A stretch of 64,000 nucleotides of DNA, from NCBI RefSeq assembly GCF_000682675.1, contig NZ_AWFA01000023.1, forward strand, positions 124,001 through 188,000, given 5' to 3'. The notes below the pieces were generated by a model that had not been told where the DNA came from, made no database searches, and saw nothing but the letters and a program-made list of their open reading frames with translations. The position numbers were made by a program, and so were the translations under genes. Below are positions 41,277 to 49,090 of this stretch, piece after piece. Numbering within the stretch: position 1 is the stretch's first letter; the number at the start of each line of letters is the position of its first letter. This stretch comes from Hyphomonas pacifica. GTDB taxonomy: Bacteria; Pseudomonadota; Alphaproteobacteria; Caulobacterales; Hyphomonadaceae.

Positions 41277-41817
41277 TCACATCGACGATACGGTCATAGT
41301 AGATTGATGGCTCCATCCGCCCGTCATCGTCAAACTGCTCATAGAGCTTGGCAACGGATGACTGGTTGGGGATGGCGGAACATCCGCATCCAGCGCCCTA
41401 GTATGCTGAGGGTATTGGCCGTGTTAAACGATTGCGAGCCGCCCGAGACCTGTATGACGGCAAGGGTACGGCCTTGTGAAGGGCGCACCCCGCTAAGCGA
41501 GAGCGGCACCCAGTCGATTTGCGATTTCATAATCCCTGTGATCGTCCCGTGACGCTTTGGGCTGCACCAGACCTGCCCTTCCGACCAAAAAAGCAGCTTG
41601 CGCAGTTCTTTGACCTTGGGATGGTCGGCCTCGGCATCATCGGGTTGGGGTAATCCGTGATGATCGAAATAGCGCACCTCGCCGCCAAACCGCTCTAGAA
41701 TGCGACCAGCTTCCTCAGCAGCACAACGGGATCAGGAAGCGCGGCGCTTGCAACGTCCAGCGCATCCAGTGTCAGGGTATACAGATAATCAGGATCAAGA
41801 GTGGGTAAATCGGTCAT
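41277..41817 (-). pseudogene. arsH: arsH pseudogene (NADPH-FMN reductase), several lesions
   Basis: ArsH homology runs on the minus strand from an ATG at 41817 (MTDLPTLDPDYLY) to 41277. Between PDPVV and [19 protein letters not shown] the frame changes and about 25 residues, including the flavin phosphate-binding GSxRxxS motif, are missing. The main block ([10 protein letters not shown] to LGRWMRM, 41359-41677) is intact. A second frameshift at about 41361-41366 precedes [12 protein letters not shown] and YYDRIVDVM. The gene then stops at the exact 3' end of tRNA-Ser, losing its last residues. Confidence 0.88.
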
Positions 41818-41828
41818 TTTGGCAATTT

Positions 41829-42260
41829 CTAAAGCGTTGGGGCGTCGTCTTTGCGATAAACGGTCTCGCCGTCTTCCTTGGTGAAACTGTCGGGAAAGCT
41901 ATCGAGCAAGGCGATGACTGCCTCGGATGGGCGGCAAAGCCTTGTACCGCTCGGAGTCACAACAATCGGGCGATTGACGAGAATAGGATGTTCCAGCATC
42001 GCCTCGAAGATGACCTCGTCTGCGGTATTCGGATCCGTTAGCCCCAATTCCTCGGCGGGGGTTCCCTTCACGCGCATAACTTCGCGAGCGGTCGCGTTCA
42101 TGACGTGAAGCAATTCTGTCAGTTGCTCGCGCCCCCAGCCCGTCTGGATATATTCAACGATTTCAGGCTCATGACCTGCGGCACGGATCATCGCCAAAAC
42201 ATTGCGCGAAGTCCCGCATTTGGGGTTGTGATAGATCGTTACGGGAAACGGATCGGACAG
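41829..42260 (-). CDS. arsC: Arsenate reductase ArsC (glutaredoxin-linked type), CTG start
   Basis: A 143-residue ArsC, which reduces arsenate to arsenite. The catalytic Cys lies in YHNPKCGTSRN and the substrate-binding Arg in LVNRPIVVT. No ATG, GTG or TTG exists between the upstream in-frame stop (the ACR3 stop) and the HNPKCG motif. A CTG at 42260 sits seven bases after GGGAG and begins SDPFPVTIYHN, the normal N-terminus. Starting at the internal ATG 42197 would delete the active-site Cys. Either CTG initiates or the ATG was lost by mutation. Confidence 0.8.
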   Translation of the reverse strand: MSDPFPVTIYHNPKCGTSRNVLAMIRAAGHEPEIVEYIQTGWGREQLTELLHVMNATAREVMRVKGTPAEELGLTDPNTADEVIFEAMLEHPILVNRPIVVTPSGTRLCRPSEAVIALLDSFPDSFTKEDGETVYRKDDAPTL

Positions 42261-42278
42261 GGGTCTGCTCCCTTTGTA

Positions 42279-43325
42279 TCAGATTTGATTGCGGCTGACC
42301 GCGCTGCCGCGCTCGTACCAACCCTTTGATTTGTTCACGATGCTGACAATCGAGAGCATAACCGGCACTTCGATCAGGACACCGACAACGGTTGCGAGTG
42401 CAGCACCCGATTGCAGGCCGAAAATGCTGATGGCGGCGGCAACTGCCAGCTCGAAGAAGTTGCTTGCACCGATCAGAGCAGAAGGGGCGGCAACGCAGTG
42501 CGCCTCGCCTGTCACGCGGTTAAGCAGATAGGCCAACCCCGAATTGAAATAGACTTGAATGAGGATCGGCACGGCAAGCAGCACAATGATGAGCGGCTGC
42601 GCGAGAATTTGCTCGCCCTGAAAGCCGAACAACAAGACAAGGGTTGCCAGCAACGCGATCAGGGACAGCGGCTGGATGCGATCAAGAGCGATCTGCAACG
42701 CGCCTTCTCCGCCGCTTCGTAAAAGCTGCGAACGGACAAGCTGGGCGGCAATTACTGGAATCACGATGTAAAGCCCGACCGAAAGCAGCAAGGTCTGCCA
42801 AGGGATTGTTATAGCTGACAATCCGAGGAGAAGACCGACGATGGGCGCAAAGGCAAACACCATGATCGTGTCATTGAGCGCAACTTGCGAGAGCGTGAAA
42901 TTCGGCTCACCTTTGGTGAGGTTACTCCAGACAAACACCATTGCCGTGCAGGGAGCGGCGGCAAGCAGGATCAGGCCTGCAATATAGCTGTCGATCTGGC
43001 CTTCTGGCAGCATATCCCGAAACAGCCAACCGATGAAAAGCCAGCCCAGAGCCGCCATCGAGAAGGGTTTGACTGCCCAGTTGATGAAGAGAGTGACACC
43101 CACGCCGCGCCAGTGTTTGCGCACTTCGCCCAAGGCTTTGAAATCGACCTTTATCAGCATCGGCACAATCATCAGCCAGATCAGAACCGCGACAGGCAGA
43201 TTGACTTGTGCAATCTCGGCAGCGGCAATCGATTGAAATACGTCTGGCAAAAGATATCCAAGGGCAATCCCAGCCAGGATGCACAGCGAAACCCAAACGC
43301 TCAGATATCTCTCAAAAATCGACAT
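42279..43325 (-). CDS. ACR3-family arsenite efflux permease
   Basis: A 348-residue permease with ten predicted membrane helices, the conserved Cys in LAAAPCTAMVFVWS and the VALNDTIMVFAFAP helix of the ACR3 family. It extrudes arsenite. Start ATG 43325 (MSIFERYL) overlaps the arsR stop by one base (TAATG). The frame is open upstream only because it overlaps arsR. Confidence 0.93.
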   Translation of the reverse strand: MSIFERYLSVWVSLCILAGIALGYLLPDVFQSIAAAEIAQVNLPVAVLIWLMIVPMLIKVDFKALGEVRKHWRGVGVTLFINWAVKPFSMAALGWLFIGWLFRDMLPEGQIDSYIAGLILLAAAPCTAMVFVWSNLTKGEPNFTLSQVALNDTIMVFAFAPIVGLLLGLSAITIPWQTLLLSVGLYIVIPVIAAQLVRSQLLRSGGEGALQIALDRIQPLSLIALLATLVLLFGFQGEQILAQPLIIVLLAVPILIQVYFNSGLAYLLNRVTGEAHCVAAPSALIGASNFFELAVAAAISIFGLQSGAALATVVGVLIEVPVMLSIVSIVNKSKGWYERGSAVSRNQI

Positions 43326-43702
43326 TATTGCTGGCTTCCCGCATCGGTTTCGCTGCAACAGGCAGCAGTTCGCGCAATCTCGGCAAGAGGCGCACAGATT
43401 TCGGATCGGCCCTGACAGCAATCTTCCAACAGGAAGCCCATCAAAGCCACAAACTGGTCGAATGAAACCGAATAGATGAGCGAACGTCCCTCCCGCTTTT
43501 GCTCAAGCAATCCCGCACGGGTGAGCTGTGCCAGATGGAATGAGAGAGAGGATGCAGGGCAATCGAGTGCTGCCGCGATCTGGCCTGCCGCCAGGCCTTC
43601 CGTGCCTGCTTTGACAAGCATGCGGAACACGTCGAGGCGGCACTCGTGCGCGAGAGCCGCTAGACTGGATAAGGCGGCGGTCGGGGTCATATTATTCGAC
43701 AT
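43325..43702 (-). CDS. arsR: Arsenite-responsive repressor ArsR
   Basis: A 125-residue winged-helix repressor. The recognition helix lies in CPASSLSFHLAQLTRAG (48-64). Cys95, Cys96 and Cys103 in EDCCQGRSEIC form a C-terminal arsenite site like that described for Acidithiobacillus ferrooxidans ArsR, not the alpha-3 site of the R773 type; Cys115-Cys116 follow. It heads arsR-ACR3-arsC-arsH'. Confidence 0.93.
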   Translation of the reverse strand: MSNNMTPTAALSSLAALAHECRLDVFRMLVKAGTEGLAAGQIAAALDCPASSLSFHLAQLTRAGLLEQKREGRSLIYSVSFDQFVALMGFLLEDCCQGRSEICAPLAEIARTAACCSETDAGSQQ

Positions 43703-43722
43703 TTCTAGTATTATCGAATAAT
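43691..43722 (-). promoter_or_regulatory. Probable ArsR operator
   Basis: Perfect 9-bp inverted repeat ATTATTCGA (43691-43699) and TCGAATAAT (43714-43722) with a 14-base spacer. One arm lies in the first codons of arsR and the ATG is within the spacer, so bound repressor would cover the translation start and promoter. Confidence 0.6.
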
Positions 43723-43827
43723 TGACCTGTTTGTGTCAATAGGATTCTCGACCACCCCTCCAGAATCTCCAAGTGGCGGTTTGAACTTTCTAGCTGAGGT
43801 CCGCCATTGTTATGGAAAATGCTCCTC

Positions 43828-44331
43828 CTAAAGCCCCATGGCCGAATAGGTTGAGAAGGTTACGATCGCCAAGATCAGCACGCCTGCGCCCAGAATGGCT
43901 GGCATGGAGAATATAGCACCTCTGGCGGCATGCCCGTTCTGCGCATGCTGCTTGGACATGAGGGCGGCACCAAGAATCAGCGGAACTGAGAGGAATATGC
44001 CCAGCCATTCCAGTTTGAAGAGCAAAGCCGGCATGGGTGTGGGGGATTTGGGGAAGATAAAGGTCAAATCCAGCGCATAAACGGCGAAATATCCAAGGCC
44101 AATCAGGCTTGCCAATATGTATCCGCTGTAGCGTTTCGATGCGATCAGGTAGGCGAGCGCAAAACTGCTGAGCCCCAACAAAGTCAGGAACAGGTTGAAG
44201 CTGCCTAAAATGACGGGTGAGATGGCGCTGAAATCCCGCTCCTCGATTGGTCCGCCCGGGACCATAACGCAAAGATTAGCGGCTGAAGCGACAAGCAGGG
44301 CGACAACGCCCCAATGCAGAGGTTTCCTCAC
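43828..44331 (-). CDS. Hypothetical membrane protein with five helices
   Basis: A 167-residue hydrophobic protein with spans near residues 8-25, 40-62, 70-90, 105-125 and 145-165. No family recognised. Its start overlaps the stop of the TetR gene by ATGA, so it is co-translated with that regulator, and it may be an exporter accessory or the regulator's target. Confidence 0.6.
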   Translation of the reverse strand: MRKPLHWGVVALLVASAANLCVMVPGGPIEERDFSAISPVILGSFNLFLTLLGLSSFALAYLIASKRYSGYILASLIGLGYFAVYALDLTFIFPKSPTPMPALLFKLEWLGIFLSVPLILGAALMSKQHAQNGHAARGAIFSMPAILGAGVLILAIVTFSTYSAMGL

Positions 44332-45026
44332 TTCTGATCTCCTGATTTGGTTGAAAGTGTGTGGGTGAGCCGAGTTGACATGTCGGCAGGCGCGAGCATC
44401 ATGAATATAATCTGTGCCGCACGCAGATTTAGGGTTTCGTGCTCGTCTGGAAGCACCGCTTCCATGTGATTGGCGAACCAGTTGTCGACCTCCCGCATGG
44501 CCGAGAATGCTGTCGATACGAGCAGGTCCAGAGGTATATCCTGGCGCACCGCCCCTGCTTCCCTGCCTATGACAATCAGCACGGTCAGGCGCTGTGTCAG
44601 CATTTGCATGAACTCAGCCAGGACTTGCTGGGCCGCTAGGTCCTGATGGATACTCCTCGCCAAGTCGGCCAGACGTGCATCCTGATGCATGATGGTGGAG
44701 ACGATTGCCATATTGGCCGCTGACTGGCGCCAGAAATCTTCAGGAGAGCATGGCTTAGGGTATTTCAGGTCCGCCAATGCTAGAAACCGCTTGAACGCCC
44801 GCTCGATCACAGCCCTGTAAAGGTCTGCTTTGTCCTGAAAATAATAATAGGATTGGCCCTTGCTTGCGCCCGCCTCCAGTAGAATCTGATTCATGGATGC
44901 TGCTTTAAAGCCATGTTTAGAAAACTCTTTTTCAGCAGGGTCCAGCCAAATAGATTGTTGCTCTGCACTCAAAGCGAGAAAGCGCTGGCGCTGTTTGCTG
45001 CTCTTGGAAAGTTCTGTGATTTGCAT
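44328..45026 (-). CDS. TetR-family transcriptional regulator
   Basis: A 232-residue regulator with an unusually long N-terminal lead (about 28 residues) before the TetR HTH (AEKEFSKHGFKAASMNQI, GASKGQSYYYFQDKADLY, about 31-75). The C-terminal ligand domain is helical. Divergent from the CoA-transferase gene; two matching palindromes lie in the gap, so it probably controls both directions. Confidence 0.87.
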   Translation of the reverse strand: MQITELSKSSKQRQRFLALSAEQQSIWLDPAEKEFSKHGFKAASMNQILLEAGASKGQSYYYFQDKADLYRAVIERAFKRFLALADLKYPKPCSPEDFWRQSAANMAIVSTIMHQDARLADLARSIHQDLAAQQVLAEFMQMLTQRLTVLIVIGREAGAVRQDIPLDLLVSTAFSAMREVDNWFANHMEAVLPDEHETLNLRAAQIIFMMLAPADMSTRLTHTLSTKSGDQK

Positions 45027-45039
45027 TCATGGAGACCTA

Positions 45040-45082
45040 TAGACCACTAGTCTAATGTCGCGGTAATTAGACTGGCGGTCTA
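45040..45082. promoter_or_regulatory. Twin TetR-type operators
   Basis: TAGAC-N5-GTCTA occurs at 45040-45054 and again at 45068-45082, with centres 28 bases apart. They lie in the divergent gap between the TetR gene (start 45026) and the CoA transferase (start 45183), the expected place for an autoregulated operator. Confidence 0.75.
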
Positions 45083-45182
45083 ATTCTGTCCATAGGCTGG
45101 CTGCTTGTCGCATCGACAGGTCTGGCTATTGCGAAGCGAATACGCCAGTTTTGTCGCAACGAAGATAAGAGGAGGAAACGGA

Positions 45183-46388
45183 ATGCTTGAGGGCATCAAG
45201 GTCATCGAATACGCCACTTACATGGCTGCGCCTGGTGCAGGGGCTATCCTGCGGGATTGGGGCGCCGATGTCATCAAGATCGAACCGCCTGGCGGCGATC
45301 CGATCCGCCTTTTCTTCCGAACCATCGGAACAGACATTCAGGATAATCCAGTCTTTGATTTCGATAATCGTGGCAAAAAGTCGATCATCGTGGATACGTC
45401 AAAGAATGAGGGTCAGGAGATTATCCGCAAGCTTGTGGCCGATGCCGATGTGTTCCTCACCAATGTTCGCCCTGGCGGTCTAGAACGTTCGGGGCTGGAC
45501 TATGACAGCTTGAAATCCCTGAATCCCAAGCTCGTTTACTGCTCCCTCACAGGTTATGGCCTGGAAGGCCCTGATGCAGACCGTCCCGGCTTTGACATTG
45601 CAAGCTTCTGGAGTCGCACAGGAGTTGCGCGCCTGACTGTTCCGAAAGGAGAGGAACTGTTTGCCAATCGCACGGCCTTTGGCGACCACACAACGTCCAT
45701 GTCGGCTGCCGCAGGCATTTGCGCAGCACTTGTCGAGGCCGGCCGCACGGGTAAAGGTCGCTTGGTTGAGGCCTCTCTCTTCAGAACGGGCCTCTATGCA
45801 CTAGGGTCCGACTTCGCCATCCAGCTCTTCTTTGATCGCGTTGCATCCACCAAGTCGCGACACGATCAAAATGTGCCGATCACTAATTTCTTCAAGACCC
45901 AAGATGGTAACTGGATCTGTCTGGTATCGCGACAGGGTGAGGTGGACTGGGCTCCTATATGTCGCGCGATAGACCGGGAGGATTTGATCGCAGACCCGCG
46001 CTTCACCTCCGCCAAAAGTCGGCGCAAGCACCGCGCTGAAGTGGTCAACATCATTGATGAGGGCTTTGCGAAATACGCAAAAGACGAAATTGCCAAGCGT
46101 CTTGATGCCCAGTCTCTTGCCTGGGCGCCGGTGCAGACGCTTGCAGAGGTGGCGAAAGACCCGCAAGCGCATGCTGCAGGGGCCATCGTTCAGACACCCA
46201 GCGCAAAGGGAGACGGCTCAACCTACCCCTCCCCCGCATCACCAGTTCGCTTTCCCGGTGCCGATGACGGACCAAAAGGACCATCGCCAGCACCGGGTCA
46301 GCATACGCTCGCCGTCATGGAAGTTCTCGGTTACACCGAAACGCAAATTGCCAACATGATTGAAAACGGCACGATCAAGGCGGCCTAG
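45183..46388 (+). CDS. CaiB/BaiF-type CoA transferase (family III)
   Basis: A 401-residue class III CoA transferase. N-terminal LEGIKVIEYATYMAAPGAG, the conserved DNRGKKSI segment, NVRPGGLERSGLDY and the Asp of GFDIASFWSRTG are family features. It starts at ATG 45183 with AGAGGAGG upstream. The CoA substrate is unknown; the convergent enoyl-CoA hydratase suggests acyl-CoA breakdown. The stop shares CTAG with that gene. Confidence 0.85.
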   Translation: MLEGIKVIEYATYMAAPGAGAILRDWGADVIKIEPPGGDPIRLFFRTIGTDIQDNPVFDFDNRGKKSIIVDTSKNEGQEIIRKLVADADVFLTNVRPGGLERSGLDYDSLKSLNPKLVYCSLTGYGLEGPDADRPGFDIASFWSRTGVARLTVPKGEELFANRTAFGDHTTSMSAAAGICAALVEAGRTGKGRLVEASLFRTGLYALGSDFAIQLFFDRVASTKSRHDQNVPITNFFKTQDGNWICLVSRQGEVDWAPICRAIDREDLIADPRFTSAKSRRKHRAEVVNIIDEGFAKYAKDEIAKRLDAQSLAWAPVQTLAEVAKDPQAHAAGAIVQTPSAKGDGSTYPSPASPVRFPGADDGPKGPSPAPGQHTLAVMEVLGYTETQIANMIENGTIKAA

Positions 46389-47185
46389 CGGCCTTTGAAC
46401 TCCGGCACGCGCTTTTCAAGGATCGCATCGACGCCTTCGAGGTGGTCTTCCGTCTCGTGCATCAGGGCCTGAGCTGCTGCAGACATTTCCATGATGGTCT
46501 CATAGGAGGCTGTATTGCCATGGCGCATCAGCGTCTTCGCCAGACGCAGAGCTTGCGGCGGTTGCTGCGCAATCCGCTCGGCGAGCGCCATGGCTTCATC
46601 CATTAGTTCATCGGCAGCTACGACCTTCGACACCAGGCCCCACTCAGCGGCTTTGTGCGCATCGATTACGTCGCCCGTGAACAACAACTCTGCCGCGCGG
46701 GATGCTCCGATTAGACGTGGCATCAGCCACGCCCCGCCATCACCGGGGATCAGCCCCAACTTCAGGAAGGTTACGCCCATCTTGGCCTTCTCGGAGGCGA
46801 TTCGGATGTCAGCCATACAGGCGACATCACAGCCGAGCCCGATGGCAGGACCGTTGATCGCGGAGATCAGCGGCACTTCCATATTGTAGAGCGACTTCAC
46901 AATCATGTGGATGTTGTTGCGATAACCATTGCGCACGATATGCGGCTTGCCAGAGAAGGCCCCTGTCTTTTCCTTCATCGCCTTGACGTTACCGCCGGCC
47001 GAGAAGGCCCGCCCTGCCCCGGTCAGCACAGCGCAACGAATTTCGGGATCGGCGACGATCTCATTACAGGCTGCAGCAATCGCCGGGCCATCCCCCTCTT
47101 CTCCCAGCGCGTTCATCGCGTCAGGACGGTTGAGAGTCATGACCATGATGGGGCCGTGCTTTTCAAGCAGAATAATCGACATCAA
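46385..47185 (-). CDS. Enoyl-CoA hydratase/isomerase family protein
   Basis: A 266-residue crotonase. Oxyanion-hole segments are GAGRAFSAGGNVKAM and INGPAIGLGCDVAC. In the catalytic loop (LGLIPGDGGAWL) the second Glu position is Asp, a frequent family variant, so hydratase activity is uncertain. Convergent with the CoA transferase, overlapping by CTAG. A start one codon later (47182) is equally possible. Confidence 0.85.
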   Translation of the reverse strand: MMSIILLEKHGPIMVMTLNRPDAMNALGEEGDGPAIAAACNEIVADPEIRCAVLTGAGRAFSAGGNVKAMKEKTGAFSGKPHIVRNGYRNNIHMIVKSLYNMEVPLISAINGPAIGLGCDVACMADIRIASEKAKMGVTFLKLGLIPGDGGAWLMPRLIGASRAAELLFTGDVIDAHKAAEWGLVSKVVAADELMDEAMALAERIAQQPPQALRLAKTLMRHGNTASYETIMEMSAAAQALMHETEDHLEGVDAILEKRVPEFKGR

Positions 47186-47262
47186 GGCTTTCCTTTCCTG
47201 GATTCCATATTCTGCCTAGCTGGCAGTCCTGGCGCGGACTGTCCAGCCGGTACGTCGCGTCG

Positions 47263-47928
47263 CTAGTCGGGAGCCAGGCCTTTGAAAACGATGTCGAGCG
47301 CCAGCTTCTGGTAACGCTCTGTTTCTTCCATGTCGCTCGGGTCTTCGTTGAATGCCTCTCTCACGAGCGGCGCAATATTATGATACATAGTCGCCACGGA
47401 ATGCATGATGATCACAAGTTTTGATATCTCGACTTTCTTGATCCGTCCGCTCGCCTGACATTCCTGAATGTCTACGACAAATTGTTCGTAGAATGGCGAA
47501 AGCGCCTCTTTTATCAGCCAGTTCAGTCGAGCCCCCCCGGAAATGCCCTCCAGCATGACAACGCGTCCGAATGCCTTGTGCACCCTCACAGCCTCCATCA
47601 GGGCGATCATTCTGAGGCGTAGACGTTTTACAGGGTCTTTTTCGCACAGGATTTTCTCTGTGTAGGGATTTTCCTTCATCATGTCCCGCAGCATACGCCG
47701 CATCGCCCTTTTCCAGAGGGTCATCTTGTCAGAGAAATGATAATGAATGGTTGGCTGGGAAACCCCGCTCTCGCGCGCCACAGCAGTTGTACTGGTACCG
47801 TCATAGCCATAGCGGCTGAACAAACGGATGGATGTTATCATGATGCGGTCAGCGGTCTCATTCTGGACGCCTTTTGCATCAACTCTTCTGAGTTGTTTTT
47901 GCGGCACGAAACTATCCTTGTCTCCCAC
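47263..47928 (-). CDS. TetR-family transcriptional regulator
   Basis: A 221-residue regulator. The HTH (IRLFSRYGYDGTSTTAVARESGVSQPTIHYHFSDK region) starts near residue 34. The C-terminal domain contains KAFGRVVMLEGISGG, common in TetR regulators of fatty-acid genes. It is divergent from the DUF2236 gene by 131 bases and lies upstream of the enoyl-CoA hydratase on the same strand, so either may be its target. Confidence 0.85.
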   Translation of the reverse strand: MGDKDSFVPQKQLRRVDAKGVQNETADRIMITSIRLFSRYGYDGTSTTAVARESGVSQPTIHYHFSDKMTLWKRAMRRMLRDMMKENPYTEKILCEKDPVKRLRLRMIALMEAVRVHKAFGRVVMLEGISGGARLNWLIKEALSPFYEQFVVDIQECQASGRIKKVEISKLVIIMHSVATMYHNIAPLVREAFNEDPSDMEETERYQKLALDIVFKGLAPD

Positions 47929-48059
47929 CTGCGCGCACCTATCAACCGCGCATCATCGCGTGTCAACAAGGCTAACTGCGTGGTATACTCAAGATAGCAC
48001 TTCTGCGCCGCAAAGGTAGAAATTTTTTAAAGACCCAGGTTTGTAAGGACTAATTTACC

Positions 48060-48944
48060 ATGCTGACACTGCCAACATATCTGGGATGGAATGTTGATTT
48101 CACTCGCCCTCTGGGTGAGCCGGCTTTTACTCAACCGGATTCTGTCTCTTGGCGTGTCTTCAAAAATCCGGCGGCGCTGGCGATTGGTGGCATCTGCGCC
48201 GTTCTGCTTGAATTTGCCGATCCTAGAATCCGCTCTGGTGTCTGGGATTATTCAACCTTCAAGGCTGACCCGGCCGGGCGCTCAAGGAGAACTGGCATGG
48301 CGGCCATGATCGGTGTTTATGGCCCCCAAAGCGCTGCGCGTCGGATCATCCAGGGCGTCACCAACATGCATGCACAGGTAAGCGGAACGACGCCTGATGG
48401 CGTTCCTTATCATGCTCTCGACCCAGAGCTGCTTGCCTGGGTAAGTGCTACGGCCAGCTATGGGTTTTTGACAGCCTATGATCGGTTTGTTGAACCGCTG
48501 AGCGATGAAGATACAATCCGTTTCCTTCAGGAGTCATTTCCAGTTGCCAAGTTGTACGGAGTTGAGTCTCCCCTCAGCTCACTAACAGACTTCCAGGTGT
48601 TACTTGAAAAATTGATGCCGAGCTTCGAAGCGCATCCTATCAATACGGAGTTTTTGAGGATCATGAAGTCCGGCCGGGCTGCCCCTTTTGTCCCACGAGG
48701 CTTGCAAGGCTTGGCGGCAGATGCGGCGGTCAGCCTTTTACCAAACCCCGTGCGGGAAAGACTTGAGCTGGGGACGGAATACCATCTCACCCGTAGTGGC
48801 AAGCAAGGGATCAGAGCATTGGGAAAATGGGCCAACCGCATTCCCGTACCGAATAGTCCGGCTTGGGACGCCGCCATTCGGCTAGGCCTGCCGCGAAGCT
48901 TTGCGTGGAAGACGCCTGCGGCTCAAGCGAAAATTCTTACCTGA
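48060..48944 (+). CDS. DUF2236 (MpaB/latex-clearing-like) oxygenase family protein
   Basis: A 294-residue protein of the DUF2236 family. WRVFKNPAALAIGG, the LLEFADPRIRSGVWDYSTF stretch and the YGPQSAARR and LLAWVSATASYGF motifs match the heme-containing family of mycobacterial MpaB and the Lcp oxygenases. Reaction unknown. Divergent from a TetR gene, which probably represses it. An inverted repeat ATACCCCTG/CAGGGGTAT follows at 49016-49055. Confidence 0.75.
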   Translation: MLTLPTYLGWNVDFTRPLGEPAFTQPDSVSWRVFKNPAALAIGGICAVLLEFADPRIRSGVWDYSTFKADPAGRSRRTGMAAMIGVYGPQSAARRIIQGVTNMHAQVSGTTPDGVPYHALDPELLAWVSATASYGFLTAYDRFVEPLSDEDTIRFLQESFPVAKLYGVESPLSSLTDFQVLLEKLMPSFEAHPINTEFLRIMKSGRAAPFVPRGLQGLAADAAVSLLPNPVRERLELGTEYHLTRSGKQGIRALGKWANRIPVPNSPAWDAAIRLGLPRSFAWKTPAAQAKILT

Positions 48945-49015
48945 TGAGACTTACGCAGTTCCCAACCTGAGTGAGGAGATGTTCAGATTCTACACTGATT
49001 CCGACAGAAATGCAG

Positions 49016-49055
49016 ATACCCCTGCTTTCAGATCCGTGTCCGAAAACAGGGGTAT
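49016..49055 (+). terminator. Inverted repeat after the DUF2236 gene
   Basis: Perfect 9-bp arms ATACCCCTG (49016-49024) and CAGGGGTAT (49047-49055) with a 22-base loop and no T-run. It may end transcripts from both sides; weak as an intrinsic terminator. Confidence 0.35.
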
Positions 49056-49090
49056 GTAGATTGATGCAAACGCGTAGGCCGGACTACGGC

